Below, in pieces: positions 12,273-17,539 of a stretch of 20,399 nt of DNA. A model generated the notes under the pieces. It worked only from the letters and a program-made list of their open reading frames with translations. It ran no database searches and was not told the DNA's origin. This DNA comes from a virus: positions 1-20,399 of IMG/VR virus record IMGVR_UViG_3300042406_001738; one strand, 5' to 3'. Positions within the stretch are counted from its first letter, which is position 1. The number at the start of each line of letters is the position of its first letter. The position numbers and the translations under genes are program-made.

Positions 12273-12465
12273 TTGTCCTAAATGTCAATCACAGAGAATC
12301 TCTAAAAAAGGGTTCTCTGTGTCAGGAAAACAGCGTTATCGCTGTAAAGACTGCAATCATCATTTTACTGGTAATCCAGCAGGAAAACCCTCCCACCCTG
12401 ATTCAATGACTAACGCCGAAAGATGTCGTCGTTATCGGTTGAAAAAAAAACAAAAAAACACTTGA
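12262..12465 (+). CDS. Small zinc-ribbon protein (IS1/InsA-type finger)
   Basis: 67 residues, GTG start at 12262 overlapping the previous gene. CPKCQS near the start and CKDCNHHF around residue 28-35 form a CxxC...CxxC zinc ribbon, with KKGFSVSGKQRYRC between, the pattern of the N-terminal finger of IS1-type InsA and related transposase-associated proteins. The C-terminus is basic (CRRYRLKKKQKNT). The rest of a transposase is absent and there are no IS ends, so it is a free-standing DNA-binding protein. Its stop codon lies in the -35 box of the next promoter. Confidence 0.75.
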   Translation: MIFNCPKCQSQRISKKGFSVSGKQRYRCKDCNHHFTGNPAGKPSHPDSMTNAERCRRYRLKKKQKNT

Positions 12466-12522
12466 CACGAAAACATATACCTGTTATATTGGGTATATGC
12501 CAAAACACCAAAGGAGTTCACG
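12462..12522 (+). promoter_or_regulatory. Family B promoter-operator for the 12523 gene
   Basis: TTGACA (12462-12467), 17-bp spacer, TATATT (12485-12490), operator arms ATATACC (12475-12481) and GGTATAT (12492-12498), leader CCAAAACACCAAAGGAGTT. Confidence 0.88.
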
Positions 12523-12723
12523 ATGACCGATCAAGAGCGGATCGCATACTATAATGTTTTAACTCAGCTATTCCGTGTCCAGTGCCAGCTAATAGATTTA
12601 CGAAAAGCTGGACACATCGAAAAATGTTCGTTAGTTTATGAGTATTTGCTTGACAAGCGGGCAAAGCTAGATAAACAGCTTATCGATTTAGAATCGCTTC
12701 CAAATAAGATCATGAATCAATAA
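12523..12723 (+). CDS. Small helical hypothetical protein
   Basis: 66 residues, not recognised, almost wholly helical (MTDQERIAYYNVLTQLFRVQ, then YEYLLDKRAKLDKQLIDLES). Ribosome-binding site AAGGAG and family B promoter precede it. Size and composition suit a small helical-hairpin regulator or inhibitor, but no function can be assigned. Confidence 0.65.
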   Translation: MTDQERIAYYNVLTQLFRVQCQLIDLRKAGHIEKCSLVYEYLLDKRAKLDKQLIDLESLPNKIMNQ

Positions 12724-12732
12724 AGTAGTTTA

Positions 12733-12752
12733 GCTGGCTAATATTAGCCGGC
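12733..12752. repeat. Palindrome GGCTAATATTAGCC before the 12768 gene
   Basis: The 14-bp perfect palindrome (12736-12749) with extra GC pairs outside lies ten bases after the preceding stop and directly before the ribosome-binding site TAGGAGG of the next gene. No T tract follows. Confidence 0.6.
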
Positions 12753-12767
12753 ATTAGGAGGAATCTC

Positions 12768-13001
12768 ATGAAATTTTTAATCGCAGTTCAGGATCATGAA
12801 GGCCGTTGGCATAAAAAAGGATTCGTTAGCTTTAATCGGCGGTGTATTCCAGATTCTCGCCTAAAAGATCTTTTTCCCCCAAATACTAGAGGGTATGAGA
12901 ATCTTTTAAAATCTTGCCGGTTTTTGGTGGGAGATAAAGCTGCTCAGTCGGTGGATTGGCAGCATCGATCTTTGATGGTTCGTACTCACAAAATAGATTA
13001 A
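12768..13001 (+). CDS. Small basic hypothetical protein
   Basis: 77 residues, not recognised. It reads MKFLIAVQDHEGRWHKKGFV then SFNRRCIPDSRLKDLFPPNT, with a net positive charge and a C-terminus ending LMVRTHKID. The start is supported by an excellent ribosome-binding site, TAGGAGGA. There is no separate family A or B promoter, so it is probably read with the 12523 gene. Confidence 0.65.
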   Translation: MKFLIAVQDHEGRWHKKGFVSFNRRCIPDSRLKDLFPPNTRGYENLLKSCRFLVGDKAAQSVDWQHRSLMVRTHKID

Positions 13002-13050
13002 GTCGCGTGTGATTGTTAGCAATTTTACTCAAGACTAAAGATTGTTTGTA

Positions 13051-13089
13051 ATCAGTTATCAGTTATCATCAACTATTTGGGATTAACAA
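13051..13089. repeat. TATCAGT repeats plus 25-bp shared block
   Basis: ATCAGTTATCAGTTATC leads into ATCATCAACTATTTGGG with ATTAACAA (13065-13089), identical with 10609-10633. The shared block ends two bases before the ATG at 13091. Confidence 0.8.
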
Positions 13090-13090
13090 A

Positions 13091-13984
13091 ATGAACCAAT
13101 TTACAGAAAAACTACCCAATCAAGTCACACTAGAGATGGTGAGCTTGCCAGCAGGTGAGTTTCTCATGGTATCTCCTGAAAGTAATGCTCAAAAGCCTCA
13201 ACACCAAGTTAAAGTCAACAGTTTTGCCATCGGCAAATATCCCATTACTCAGACACAATATGAAGCGGTGATAGAAACCAATACTTCTTACTTTAAAAAC
13301 AATCCGCAAAATCCCGTAGAAAAGGTTAGTTGGGACGATGCTCAAGCCTTTTGTCAGAAATTGAGTCAAATAACCAGGAAAACCTATCGCCTACCGACAG
13401 AAGCGGAATGGGAATATGCTTGTCGTGCGGGGACAACCACTCGCTATTATTTTGGTGATGATGTCAATCAGTTAGGAGATTATGCTTGGTATGACGAAAA
13501 TTCTAATAACACAACTCATCCCGTAGGACAGAAAAAGCCCAATGGTTGGGGACTATATGACATGAGTGGTAATGTTTGGGAGTGGTGCAAAGATAGTTGT
13601 CTGCGGGGTGGTTCCTGGTACAACTATCCGATTTACTGCCGTTCCGCTTACCGCTGCTACGAAGACCGTCGCGACTACCGCTACTACGATAATGGTTTTC
13701 GGGTGGTGTGCGACAATCAAATGTTCTTTTACAACCCCTTCAATTTCCCCCTTCTTACCTCTAGTGTAAAAGAATTTGCTGTAAAGCTCGAAAATATGCT
13801 AGTAAAATTAGAACATCATTTAGCAATAAGCGAAGATGGTCTTTACTGTAGAATATTTTTTCACCAACCCTATACAGGTGTTTATCCTGGTGTTTATGAT
13901 ACCCAAAAAGTGTACCAAATGCTAAATGAATTGACCGAACATAAAAATTATTTATGGTCTTTCCTCCAAGATTGCAAAGCTTAA
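13091..13984 (+). CDS. FGE/SUMF1-fold protein with DGR-type variable region
   Basis: 297 residues. Residues 15-207 follow the formylglycine-generating-enzyme-like (C-type-lectin) fold: MVSLPAGEFLM, FAIGKYPITQTQYEAV, PVEKVSWDDAQAFCQKLS, RLPTEAEWEYACRAGT, GWGLYDMSGNVWEWC, LRGGSW and NGFRVVC. Residues 176-200 show the mark of a diversity-generating-retroelement target: between fixed R, C, P, S and G positions nearly every codon is of the form xAC, xAT, TGC or ATT, as expected when AAC/AAT codons of a template are mutated at adenines. The loop that normally separates NVWEWC from RGGSW is missing. After the variable region there is a tail of about 90 residues. No reverse transcriptase, Avd or template is in the window. 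Role would be ligand or surface recognition; catalytic FGE function is unlikely. Confidence 0.85.
   Translation: MNQFTEKLPNQVTLEMVSLPAGEFLMVSPESNAQKPQHQVKVNSFAIGKYPITQTQYEAVIETNTSYFKNNPQNPVEKVSWDDAQAFCQKLSQITRKTYRLPTEAEWEYACRAGTTTRYYFGDDVNQLGDYAWYDENSNNTTHPVGQKKPNGWGLYDMSGNVWEWCKDSCLRGGSWYNYPIYCRSAYRCYEDRRDYRYYDNGFRVVCDNQMFFYNPFNFPLLTSSVKEFAVKLENMLVKLEHHLAISEDGLYCRIFFHQPYTGVYPGVYDTQKVYQMLNELTEHKNYLWSFLQDCKA
13601..13712 (+). other. DGR variable region (VR)
   Basis: The segment is more GC-rich than the rest of the gene. Its variable codons are TAC, AAC, TAT, ATT, TAC, TAC, TGC, TAC, GAC, GAC, TAC, TAC, TAC, GAT, all one or two adenine replacements away from AAC or AAT, while the bases between them (CCG, TGC CGT TCC GCT, CGT CGC, GGT TTT CGG GTG GTG) look fixed. 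The end GGTTTTCGGGTGGTGTGC matches the position where DGR homing starts (IMH) in this protein family. Confidence 0.75.
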
Positions 13985-14002
13985 TAGTTTTAGCTTTTAG
14001 AA

Positions 14003-14018
14003 ATCAGTTATCAGTTAT
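14003..14018. repeat. TATCAGT-type short tandem repeat
   Basis: ATCAGTTATCAGTTAT lies between the stop at 13984 and the start at 14044. Confidence 0.65.
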
Positions 14019-14043
14019 TAACCACAAATCAACAGAGGTAATT

Positions 14044-14274
14044 ATGTTTCAATTAATCTTTGCAGAAGAAGATAAAGATGGCAATCCTAAAAACCAAACT
14101 TTTACTACCGGGGCTATTATATACAACAAAGAAGGAATACCTCAACAGTATTTTTCCAATATAAATACAGAAGAAGATGTTACCAAAATTTTTGAGTATT
14201 ACAATCAACGAGACAAGTTATTGTATTTTGAAGCTATGTGTTTGGAGACTGGTCAAGTTATTAAACTAAAGTAG
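14044..14274 (+). CDS. Small hypothetical protein
   Basis: 76 residues from the ATG at 14044, which follows AGAGGTAATT; the frame is open upstream but that part overlaps the previous gene and a repeat. Not recognised. It begins MFQLIFAEEDKDGNPKNQTF and continues GAIIYNKEGIPQQYFSNINTEEDVTKIFEYY, an alternation of strands and a helix that suggests a small alpha/beta fold. It is acidic. Fourteen bases after its stop, GGGAGTAATTATG repeats the layout of this gene's own start region. Confidence 0.6.
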   Translation: MFQLIFAEEDKDGNPKNQTFTTGAIIYNKEGIPQQYFSNINTEEDVTKIFEYYNQRDKLLYFEAMCLETGQVIKLK

Positions 14275-14297
14275 TGAATCAACGGGAGTAATTATGC

Positions 14298-14394
14298 TAT
14301 AGCGGTATTCGCTTGAGTGAGATACATACAAAGTCTTGCCTAGACTGACTCATAGCCTGTTGCACTATACCTCATTCGACTGCATACCGCTATA
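14298..14394. mobile_element. MITE-like element, 97 bp, TA-flanked
   Basis: TATAGCGGTAT (14298-14308) and its exact complement ATACCGCTATA (14384-14394) form the ends; similarity continues inward imperfectly for about 15 more bases (GAGTGAGATA against GAATGAGGTATA). The interior has no coding capacity. Short terminal inverted repeats with TA at the outer ends are typical of non-autonomous elements moved by IS630/Tc1-type transposases. It follows directly on GGGAGTAATTATG, which looks like a ribosome-binding site and start codon of a disrupted gene. Confidence 0.6.
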
Positions 14395-14397
14395 TAA

Positions 14398-14428
14398 TAG
14401 CTGCAAGGATAACTTGCAGCTATTTTTT
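14398..14428 (+). terminator. Rho-independent terminator directly before the tail operon
   Basis: TAGCTGCAAG (14398-14407) pairs perfectly with CTTGCAGCTA (14413-14422) around GATAA and is followed by six T. The ATG of the first tail gene is at 14430, so this is either the end of the upstream unit or an attenuator that the phage must read through to express its tail genes. Confidence 0.9.
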
Positions 14429-14429
14429 A

Positions 14430-14828
14430 ATGATTAACTGGAATCTAGGAAAAGACTTAGCTACTGAAGCTTTTGGGGAAATGGTGGGCGAGTTTGCCCA
14501 AGAAATTAACTTTCAGATAAAAGATAATAAATGGCCTTGGCCTCGGGAAACCGTGCGTCAAAATGGCAGTGTAGTTGGCTCACCCCGGGACATTGTGGAT
14601 ACAGGTGAGCTAAAAAATAGCCAATTTATTGAAGATGTATCCGATGTCTATAAAGTAATCGGTTACACGGCTGATCATGCCGCTCTTGTCCATGAAGGGT
14701 ATCAAATAGAGCGTAACGATGGGACGGTGACAGATGTTCCCGCCCGCCCATTTATCGACACGGCTATAGAAGACTATAATCCAATTGAGGCTTATAGTGA
14801 AATCTTAAAGGAAAAATTAAATGAGTGA
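14430..14828 (+). CDS. HK97-gp10-like head-tail / tail completion protein
   Basis: 132 residues. The order of features is that of the HK97-gp10 family: an N-terminal amphipathic helix (EAFGEMVGEFAQEINFQIKD), WPWPRETVR, then VVGSPRDIVDTGELKNSQ, YTADHAALVHEGYQ and VPARPFIDTAI. The D-T-G-x-L-x-x-S and A-x-x-V-H-E-G motifs are the most typical part. These small proteins join or finish the neck and tail of siphophages. Next gene overlaps by 8 nt. The start lies right behind a terminator, with no good ribosome-binding site outside it, so translation may depend on the hairpin. Confidence 0.8.
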   Translation: MINWNLGKDLATEAFGEMVGEFAQEINFQIKDNKWPWPRETVRQNGSVVGSPRDIVDTGELKNSQFIEDVSDVYKVIGYTADHAALVHEGYQIERNDGTVTDVPARPFIDTAIEDYNPIEAYSEILKEKLNE

Positions 14829-15270
14829 ATCAGAATTAAGAGATATTTTATTAGGTATTAGAAACAATTTAAAGATACTTATCGGTATTGACTTAGGCAA
14901 ATACGAAATAACAAGCCCTACAGGGCAAAAATTAAATGAAATTGACGCTATTTGGGTGGAGCCTCCTGAATTACCCCCTAACTATAAAGTAAAACCTAAT
15001 AGCGGGATCGAGGCAATTATTCAAAGAGAACCCGACCCCTATCACGAAAATTTACTAGGCTATACCGTAGGCATAAATAACTATTGCATTACCTTGAAAC
15101 AGTACAATCTAGAGAAATCCTTAACACCGGTGATCGAGAGACTTAAATCTTCTCGCTACTGGAATTTTCTAGATCAGCCGCGCCTAACCCCCTATACCAA
15201 AACTTCTGAGGGGATTATCAGACCAAAAGTGACCTTTAAAATCACTACTGCTAGGCTTTTAGGCTTCTAG
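14821..15270 (+). CDS. Putative tail terminator / minor tail protein
   Basis: 149 residues, not recognised by motif, but it sits exactly where the tail terminator (lambda gpU type) lies in siphophage tail operons: after the HK97-gp10-like gene and before the major tail protein. The composition is mixed alpha/beta (RDILLGIRNNLKILIGIDLG, IDAIWVEPPELPPNYKV, YTVGINNYCITLKQYN, TPVIERLKSS, VTFKITTARLLGF), which fits a small ring-forming protein with a central sheet. The 8-nt overlap with the preceding gene points to coupled translation. Function is by position and size only. Confidence 0.55.
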   Translation: MSESELRDILLGIRNNLKILIGIDLGKYEITSPTGQKLNEIDAIWVEPPELPPNYKVKPNSGIEAIIQREPDPYHENLLGYTVGINNYCITLKQYNLEKSLTPVIERLKSSRYWNFLDQPRLTPYTKTSEGIIRPKVTFKITTARLLGF

Positions 15271-15333
15271 AGTACACATTTACTAATCTTTTATAGTACA
15301 ATGTAACTAGAAAAGTTTAGTCAGTGATCAGAA

Positions 15334-16065
15334 ATGTCCAATCAGATTTTAGAGTTGAACCGGAGTGACAACCTCACCCCTAGCCGTGATACGCAATTTT
15401 TTATCTCTGGTACTTATGGTTTTGGAGAGGAACCTTCCACACGAGTAGCCGATTTAGGTGGTGCAATCGTCTTAGGTGATACCACTCTTACCGTGGCGAC
15501 TGGGGGTTTTGGCCGAATTTTATATGCTGGCACTTTAATTTATGTGGGGACTGCCGGTGATTATGTGGTCGTCCGAACAAAAACGACGACATTAACCCAG
15601 ACAGCAATCCAGATCGAACCTTCCAAAATTGCTACTACCCTTGCTACTCCCGCTCAAAAATGCACAATTAAATCTTGGGTTCCTTTTTTGAGCGCCAAGA
15701 CCTTTAACGTTGACACCTCCTCTACTGAGGTTACTGATTCCGTCTTTGGTGAAATGGCGGTGGAGAAATTTATCTCCGAAATCATGAGTACTGGGTCGGT
15801 ATCGGGTCCGCTTGTATTTGGTGATCCTGGATATGAAATCATAAAGGCCGCAGAGCAAAAAGGTGATCGAATTTACCTTGAAATTGTCTATATGGGACAG
15901 CGCGGCGGCTTAGGTTTTCAGACAAATGTTAGCCAAAATGTTAGTGGTGAAAAAGGTAATTTCCTACAAGGAAACGTAACTCTAACTATTAGTGGCAATG
16001 TGTTTGACATTAAACCGATGGCAACGTCGCCATTCTCTCCTAATGTAGCCGATGATCTCAATTAA
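15334..16065 (+). CDS. Major tail (tube) protein
   Basis: 243 residues, beta-rich, small residues and Thr/Gly/Ser abundant (TTLTVATGGFGRILYAGTLI, YVGTAGDYVVVRTKTTTL). The second half contains FISEIMSTGSVSGPLVFGDP and the segment NFLQGNVTLTISGNVFDIKP, arranged like siphovirus tail tube subunits. Position (between the tail-terminator-like gene and the chaperone genes) supports the call. It builds the tail tube around the tape measure protein. It has its own leader of about 60 nt and may have its own promoter for high expression (AGTACAATG at about 15295). The last 14 nt overlap the next gene. Confidence 0.75.
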   Translation: MSNQILELNRSDNLTPSRDTQFFISGTYGFGEEPSTRVADLGGAIVLGDTTLTVATGGFGRILYAGTLIYVGTAGDYVVVRTKTTTLTQTAIQIEPSKIATTLATPAQKCTIKSWVPFLSAKTFNVDTSSTEVTDSVFGEMAVEKFISEIMSTGSVSGPLVFGDPGYEIIKAAEQKGDRIYLEIVYMGQRGGLGFQTNVSQNVSGEKGNFLQGNVTLTISGNVFDIKPMATSPFSPNVADDLN

Positions 16066-16345
16066 AACAGTTAAATTCCTTGTCGATGAAGACCAAGAGG
16101 TAATGTTAGTCAATTCTAGAATAATTAATAATTACCTCTGGTTTTCTTTCGGTACGTTTGATCGAGAAATAAGTCAACAAGAAAAGATATTAATCGAACC
16201 ACCAGACGGAACAAAAAACCAAGAAAGAATACAGGTATCTGTGATCCTTGATCCTCTGTGGCTCAATACTGAACAAAGTGCAAAAAGAAATCAAAAGGTA
16301 AAAATAAATGGCAAAGTTAAGCGTATTGGGGAAATTGAAATTTAA
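16052..16345 (+). CDS. Small tail-operon protein of unknown role
   Basis: 97 residues, overlapping the major tail gene by 14 nt and the chaperone gene by 38 nt. Not recognised. Predicted mostly beta: MISIKTVKFLVDEDQEVMLV, then NYLWFSFGTF, then RIQVSVILDPLWLN, with a lysine-rich C-terminus (RNQKVKINGKVKRIGEIEI). The tight overlaps show that it is a real member of the tail operon. A tail-associated structural or assembly role is inferred from position. Confidence 0.65.
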   Translation: MISIKTVKFLVDEDQEVMLVNSRIINNYLWFSFGTFDREISQQEKILIEPPDGTKNQERIQVSVILDPLWLNTEQSAKRNQKVKINGKVKRIGEIEI

Positions 16346-17093
16346 TGAAACATTCTTTTTCCCTTTAAAAAAAGAGTGGCTTTATTACATCCAAGACAAC
16401 GATACTTTACTGGAAAAGATAGATACAATTGCTACAGAAGAAAATGGAGAGATTGGGATTAAATTTTTAAAACGATACGGAATTAATCCAAGGGAAAATG
16501 AAACAGTCAAGGAATACTTAGAGGCACGGGAAAAAGCTGACAAAGCTTATCTTGAGAAAATTAAAGCTATCGGGCAAAAAACGGGACTATCCACTGCTGA
16601 AATTGAAGGAGTAGTAGTTAACGATGGTTCGATCCGAGAACGAATTGAACAGGTCATGGTTGATGCTCTTGACGGGGTAAAATCTGACAGCGTAGAACAA
16701 AAAGTAGAAACCGCCGCTATCGTGCAGCAATCAATTTTAAATAATCGCAAAAAAACAAGAGAACTAACAAGAGAATCTATAGAACTTGTAGAGCCTTATC
16801 TCGATGAATTAAACGTTTTATTTAAGGATCGGGAAACAACTTATGAGACTTACAATAAAGCCTTATTAGCTAACTTTCTTGGAAGCCCTCGCCGCGTAGT
16901 TAAGCTCAAGGATAAGTCTTCTGTTGATTTCACTATAGAAGACATTAACGATATGTCCCAATTTATGGTAGTGAGACTCTATCAAGACTATCTCTGGCAA
17001 GACATAACCCAGTGGCAAAACCCAGAAACTGAGAAACCAGAGCCTGAAAAACCAGAATCAGAGCCAACGGAGGATGACGAAAAAAACGAATAG
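16308..17093 (+). CDS. Tail assembly chaperone, short form (gpG-like)
   Basis: 261 residues from the ATG at 16308, preceded by AAAGG. Mostly helical and charged; a region of about 100-160 (IEQVMVDALDGVKSDSVEQK) and a proline/glutamate-rich C-terminus (PEPEKPESEPTEDDEKNE). No enzyme motif. Its position between the major tail protein and the tape measure gene, and a -1 frame extension behind a slippery heptamer, identify it as the counterpart of lambda gpG. Such proteins coat the tape measure protein while the tube polymerises and are absent from the finished virion. It is longer than lambda gpG. Ribosomes that do not shift stop at 17091-17093. Confidence 0.8.
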   Translation: MAKLSVLGKLKFNETFFFPLKKEWLYYIQDNDTLLEKIDTIATEENGEIGIKFLKRYGINPRENETVKEYLEAREKADKAYLEKIKAIGQKTGLSTAEIEGVVVNDGSIRERIEQVMVDALDGVKSDSVEQKVETAAIVQQSILNNRKKTRELTRESIELVEPYLDELNVLFKDRETTYETYNKALLANFLGSPRRVVKLKDKSSVDFTIEDINDMSQFMVVRLYQDYLWQDITQWQNPETEKPEPEKPESEPTEDDEKNE

Positions 17094-17539
17094 ATGACGC
17101 AATTAATGCGCGGTTAGAGGCAATCGCTAACCCCATTAATTGGGAAGAAATCTATTACAAATGGTGTGCCTGGGGATTACCCATCGAGGAGTGGGAAGAG
17201 TGGCCAGACTGGTTAATCCTGAAAAAATATTCAGGGATTCAAAAAGTCAAATGCGAAGAGATTAATTCACTATCAGACACAGTCAGTCAGATTGCCGCCA
17301 TGGTTAACATTTACTTAATGGCTCAATCAAAAGAAAAATCACAATCTCAACCTCCAAAACCCAGTGATTTTCTTCCTTTCCGGTTTAAAGAAAATAAAAA
17401 ATATTTTCTTGATCAAGAAACCGCTCAAATTCTGTTAGAAGCCATGAAAGCTGGCCAAGTGCCAGTCTTCGCCACTCAGATAATAGTCGATTGCGGACTA
17501 TACGACGAAATAATTCAATTAATAGGGGAAAAAAGCTAA
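16308..17539 (+). CDS. Tail assembly chaperone, -1 frameshifted long form (gpGT-like)
   Basis: Joining 16308-17087 with the -1 frame from 17087 to 17539 gives a protein of about 410 residues. The T-like part begins RIDDAINARLEAIANPINWE and goes on with YYKWCAWGLPIEEWEEWPDW, Trp-rich as in other extensions of this kind, and ends FATQIIVDCGLYDEIIQLIG before EKS. The -1 frame has no plausible start upstream of 17300 and its stop overlaps the tape measure ATG by one base. The T part would bind the major tail protein and recruit it to the tape-measure complex. The short/long ratio is set by slippage at 17081-17087. Confidence 0.85.
17081..17141 (+). promoter_or_regulatory. Programmed -1 ribosomal frameshift signal
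   Basis: The heptamer A AAA AAC (17081-17087) is in the correct frame (GAA AAA AAC). Thirteen bases later a two-part stem-loop can form: AATTAATG (17101-17108) with CATTAATT (17134-17141), and inside it GGTTAG (17112-17117) with CTAACC (17127-17132), loop of 9 nt. The 0-frame stop at 17091 lies between. Slippage yields CGA ATA GAT GAC and a long open frame. Confidence 0.88.

Noticed and set aside
12262-12465. IS1-type transposase
   Set aside because: Only the zinc ribbon is present, without the catalytic part or inverted ends; treated as a free-standing small protein.
13130-13369. Minus-strand frame inside the FGE-fold gene
   Set aside because: Opposite strand of a clear conserved domain; shadow frame.
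13566-13769. Overlapping plus-frame gene across the variable region
   Set aside because: Sequence is dominated by repeated T, A and V from the NAC codons read out of frame; only its last codons were considered as a remnant end of the DGR target.
15592-15858. Two minus-strand frames within the major tail gene
   Set aside because: Shadows of the tail tube coding region, no start signals and against the operon direction.
16547-16750. Minus-strand frame within the tail chaperone gene
   Set aside because: Shadow of a well-supported coding region.
17300-17539. Independent gene starting at the ATG at 17300
   Set aside because: The frame is open back to the slippery site at 17081 with protein-like Trp-rich sequence and no ribosome-binding site at 17300; it is the T-like extension of the chaperone.
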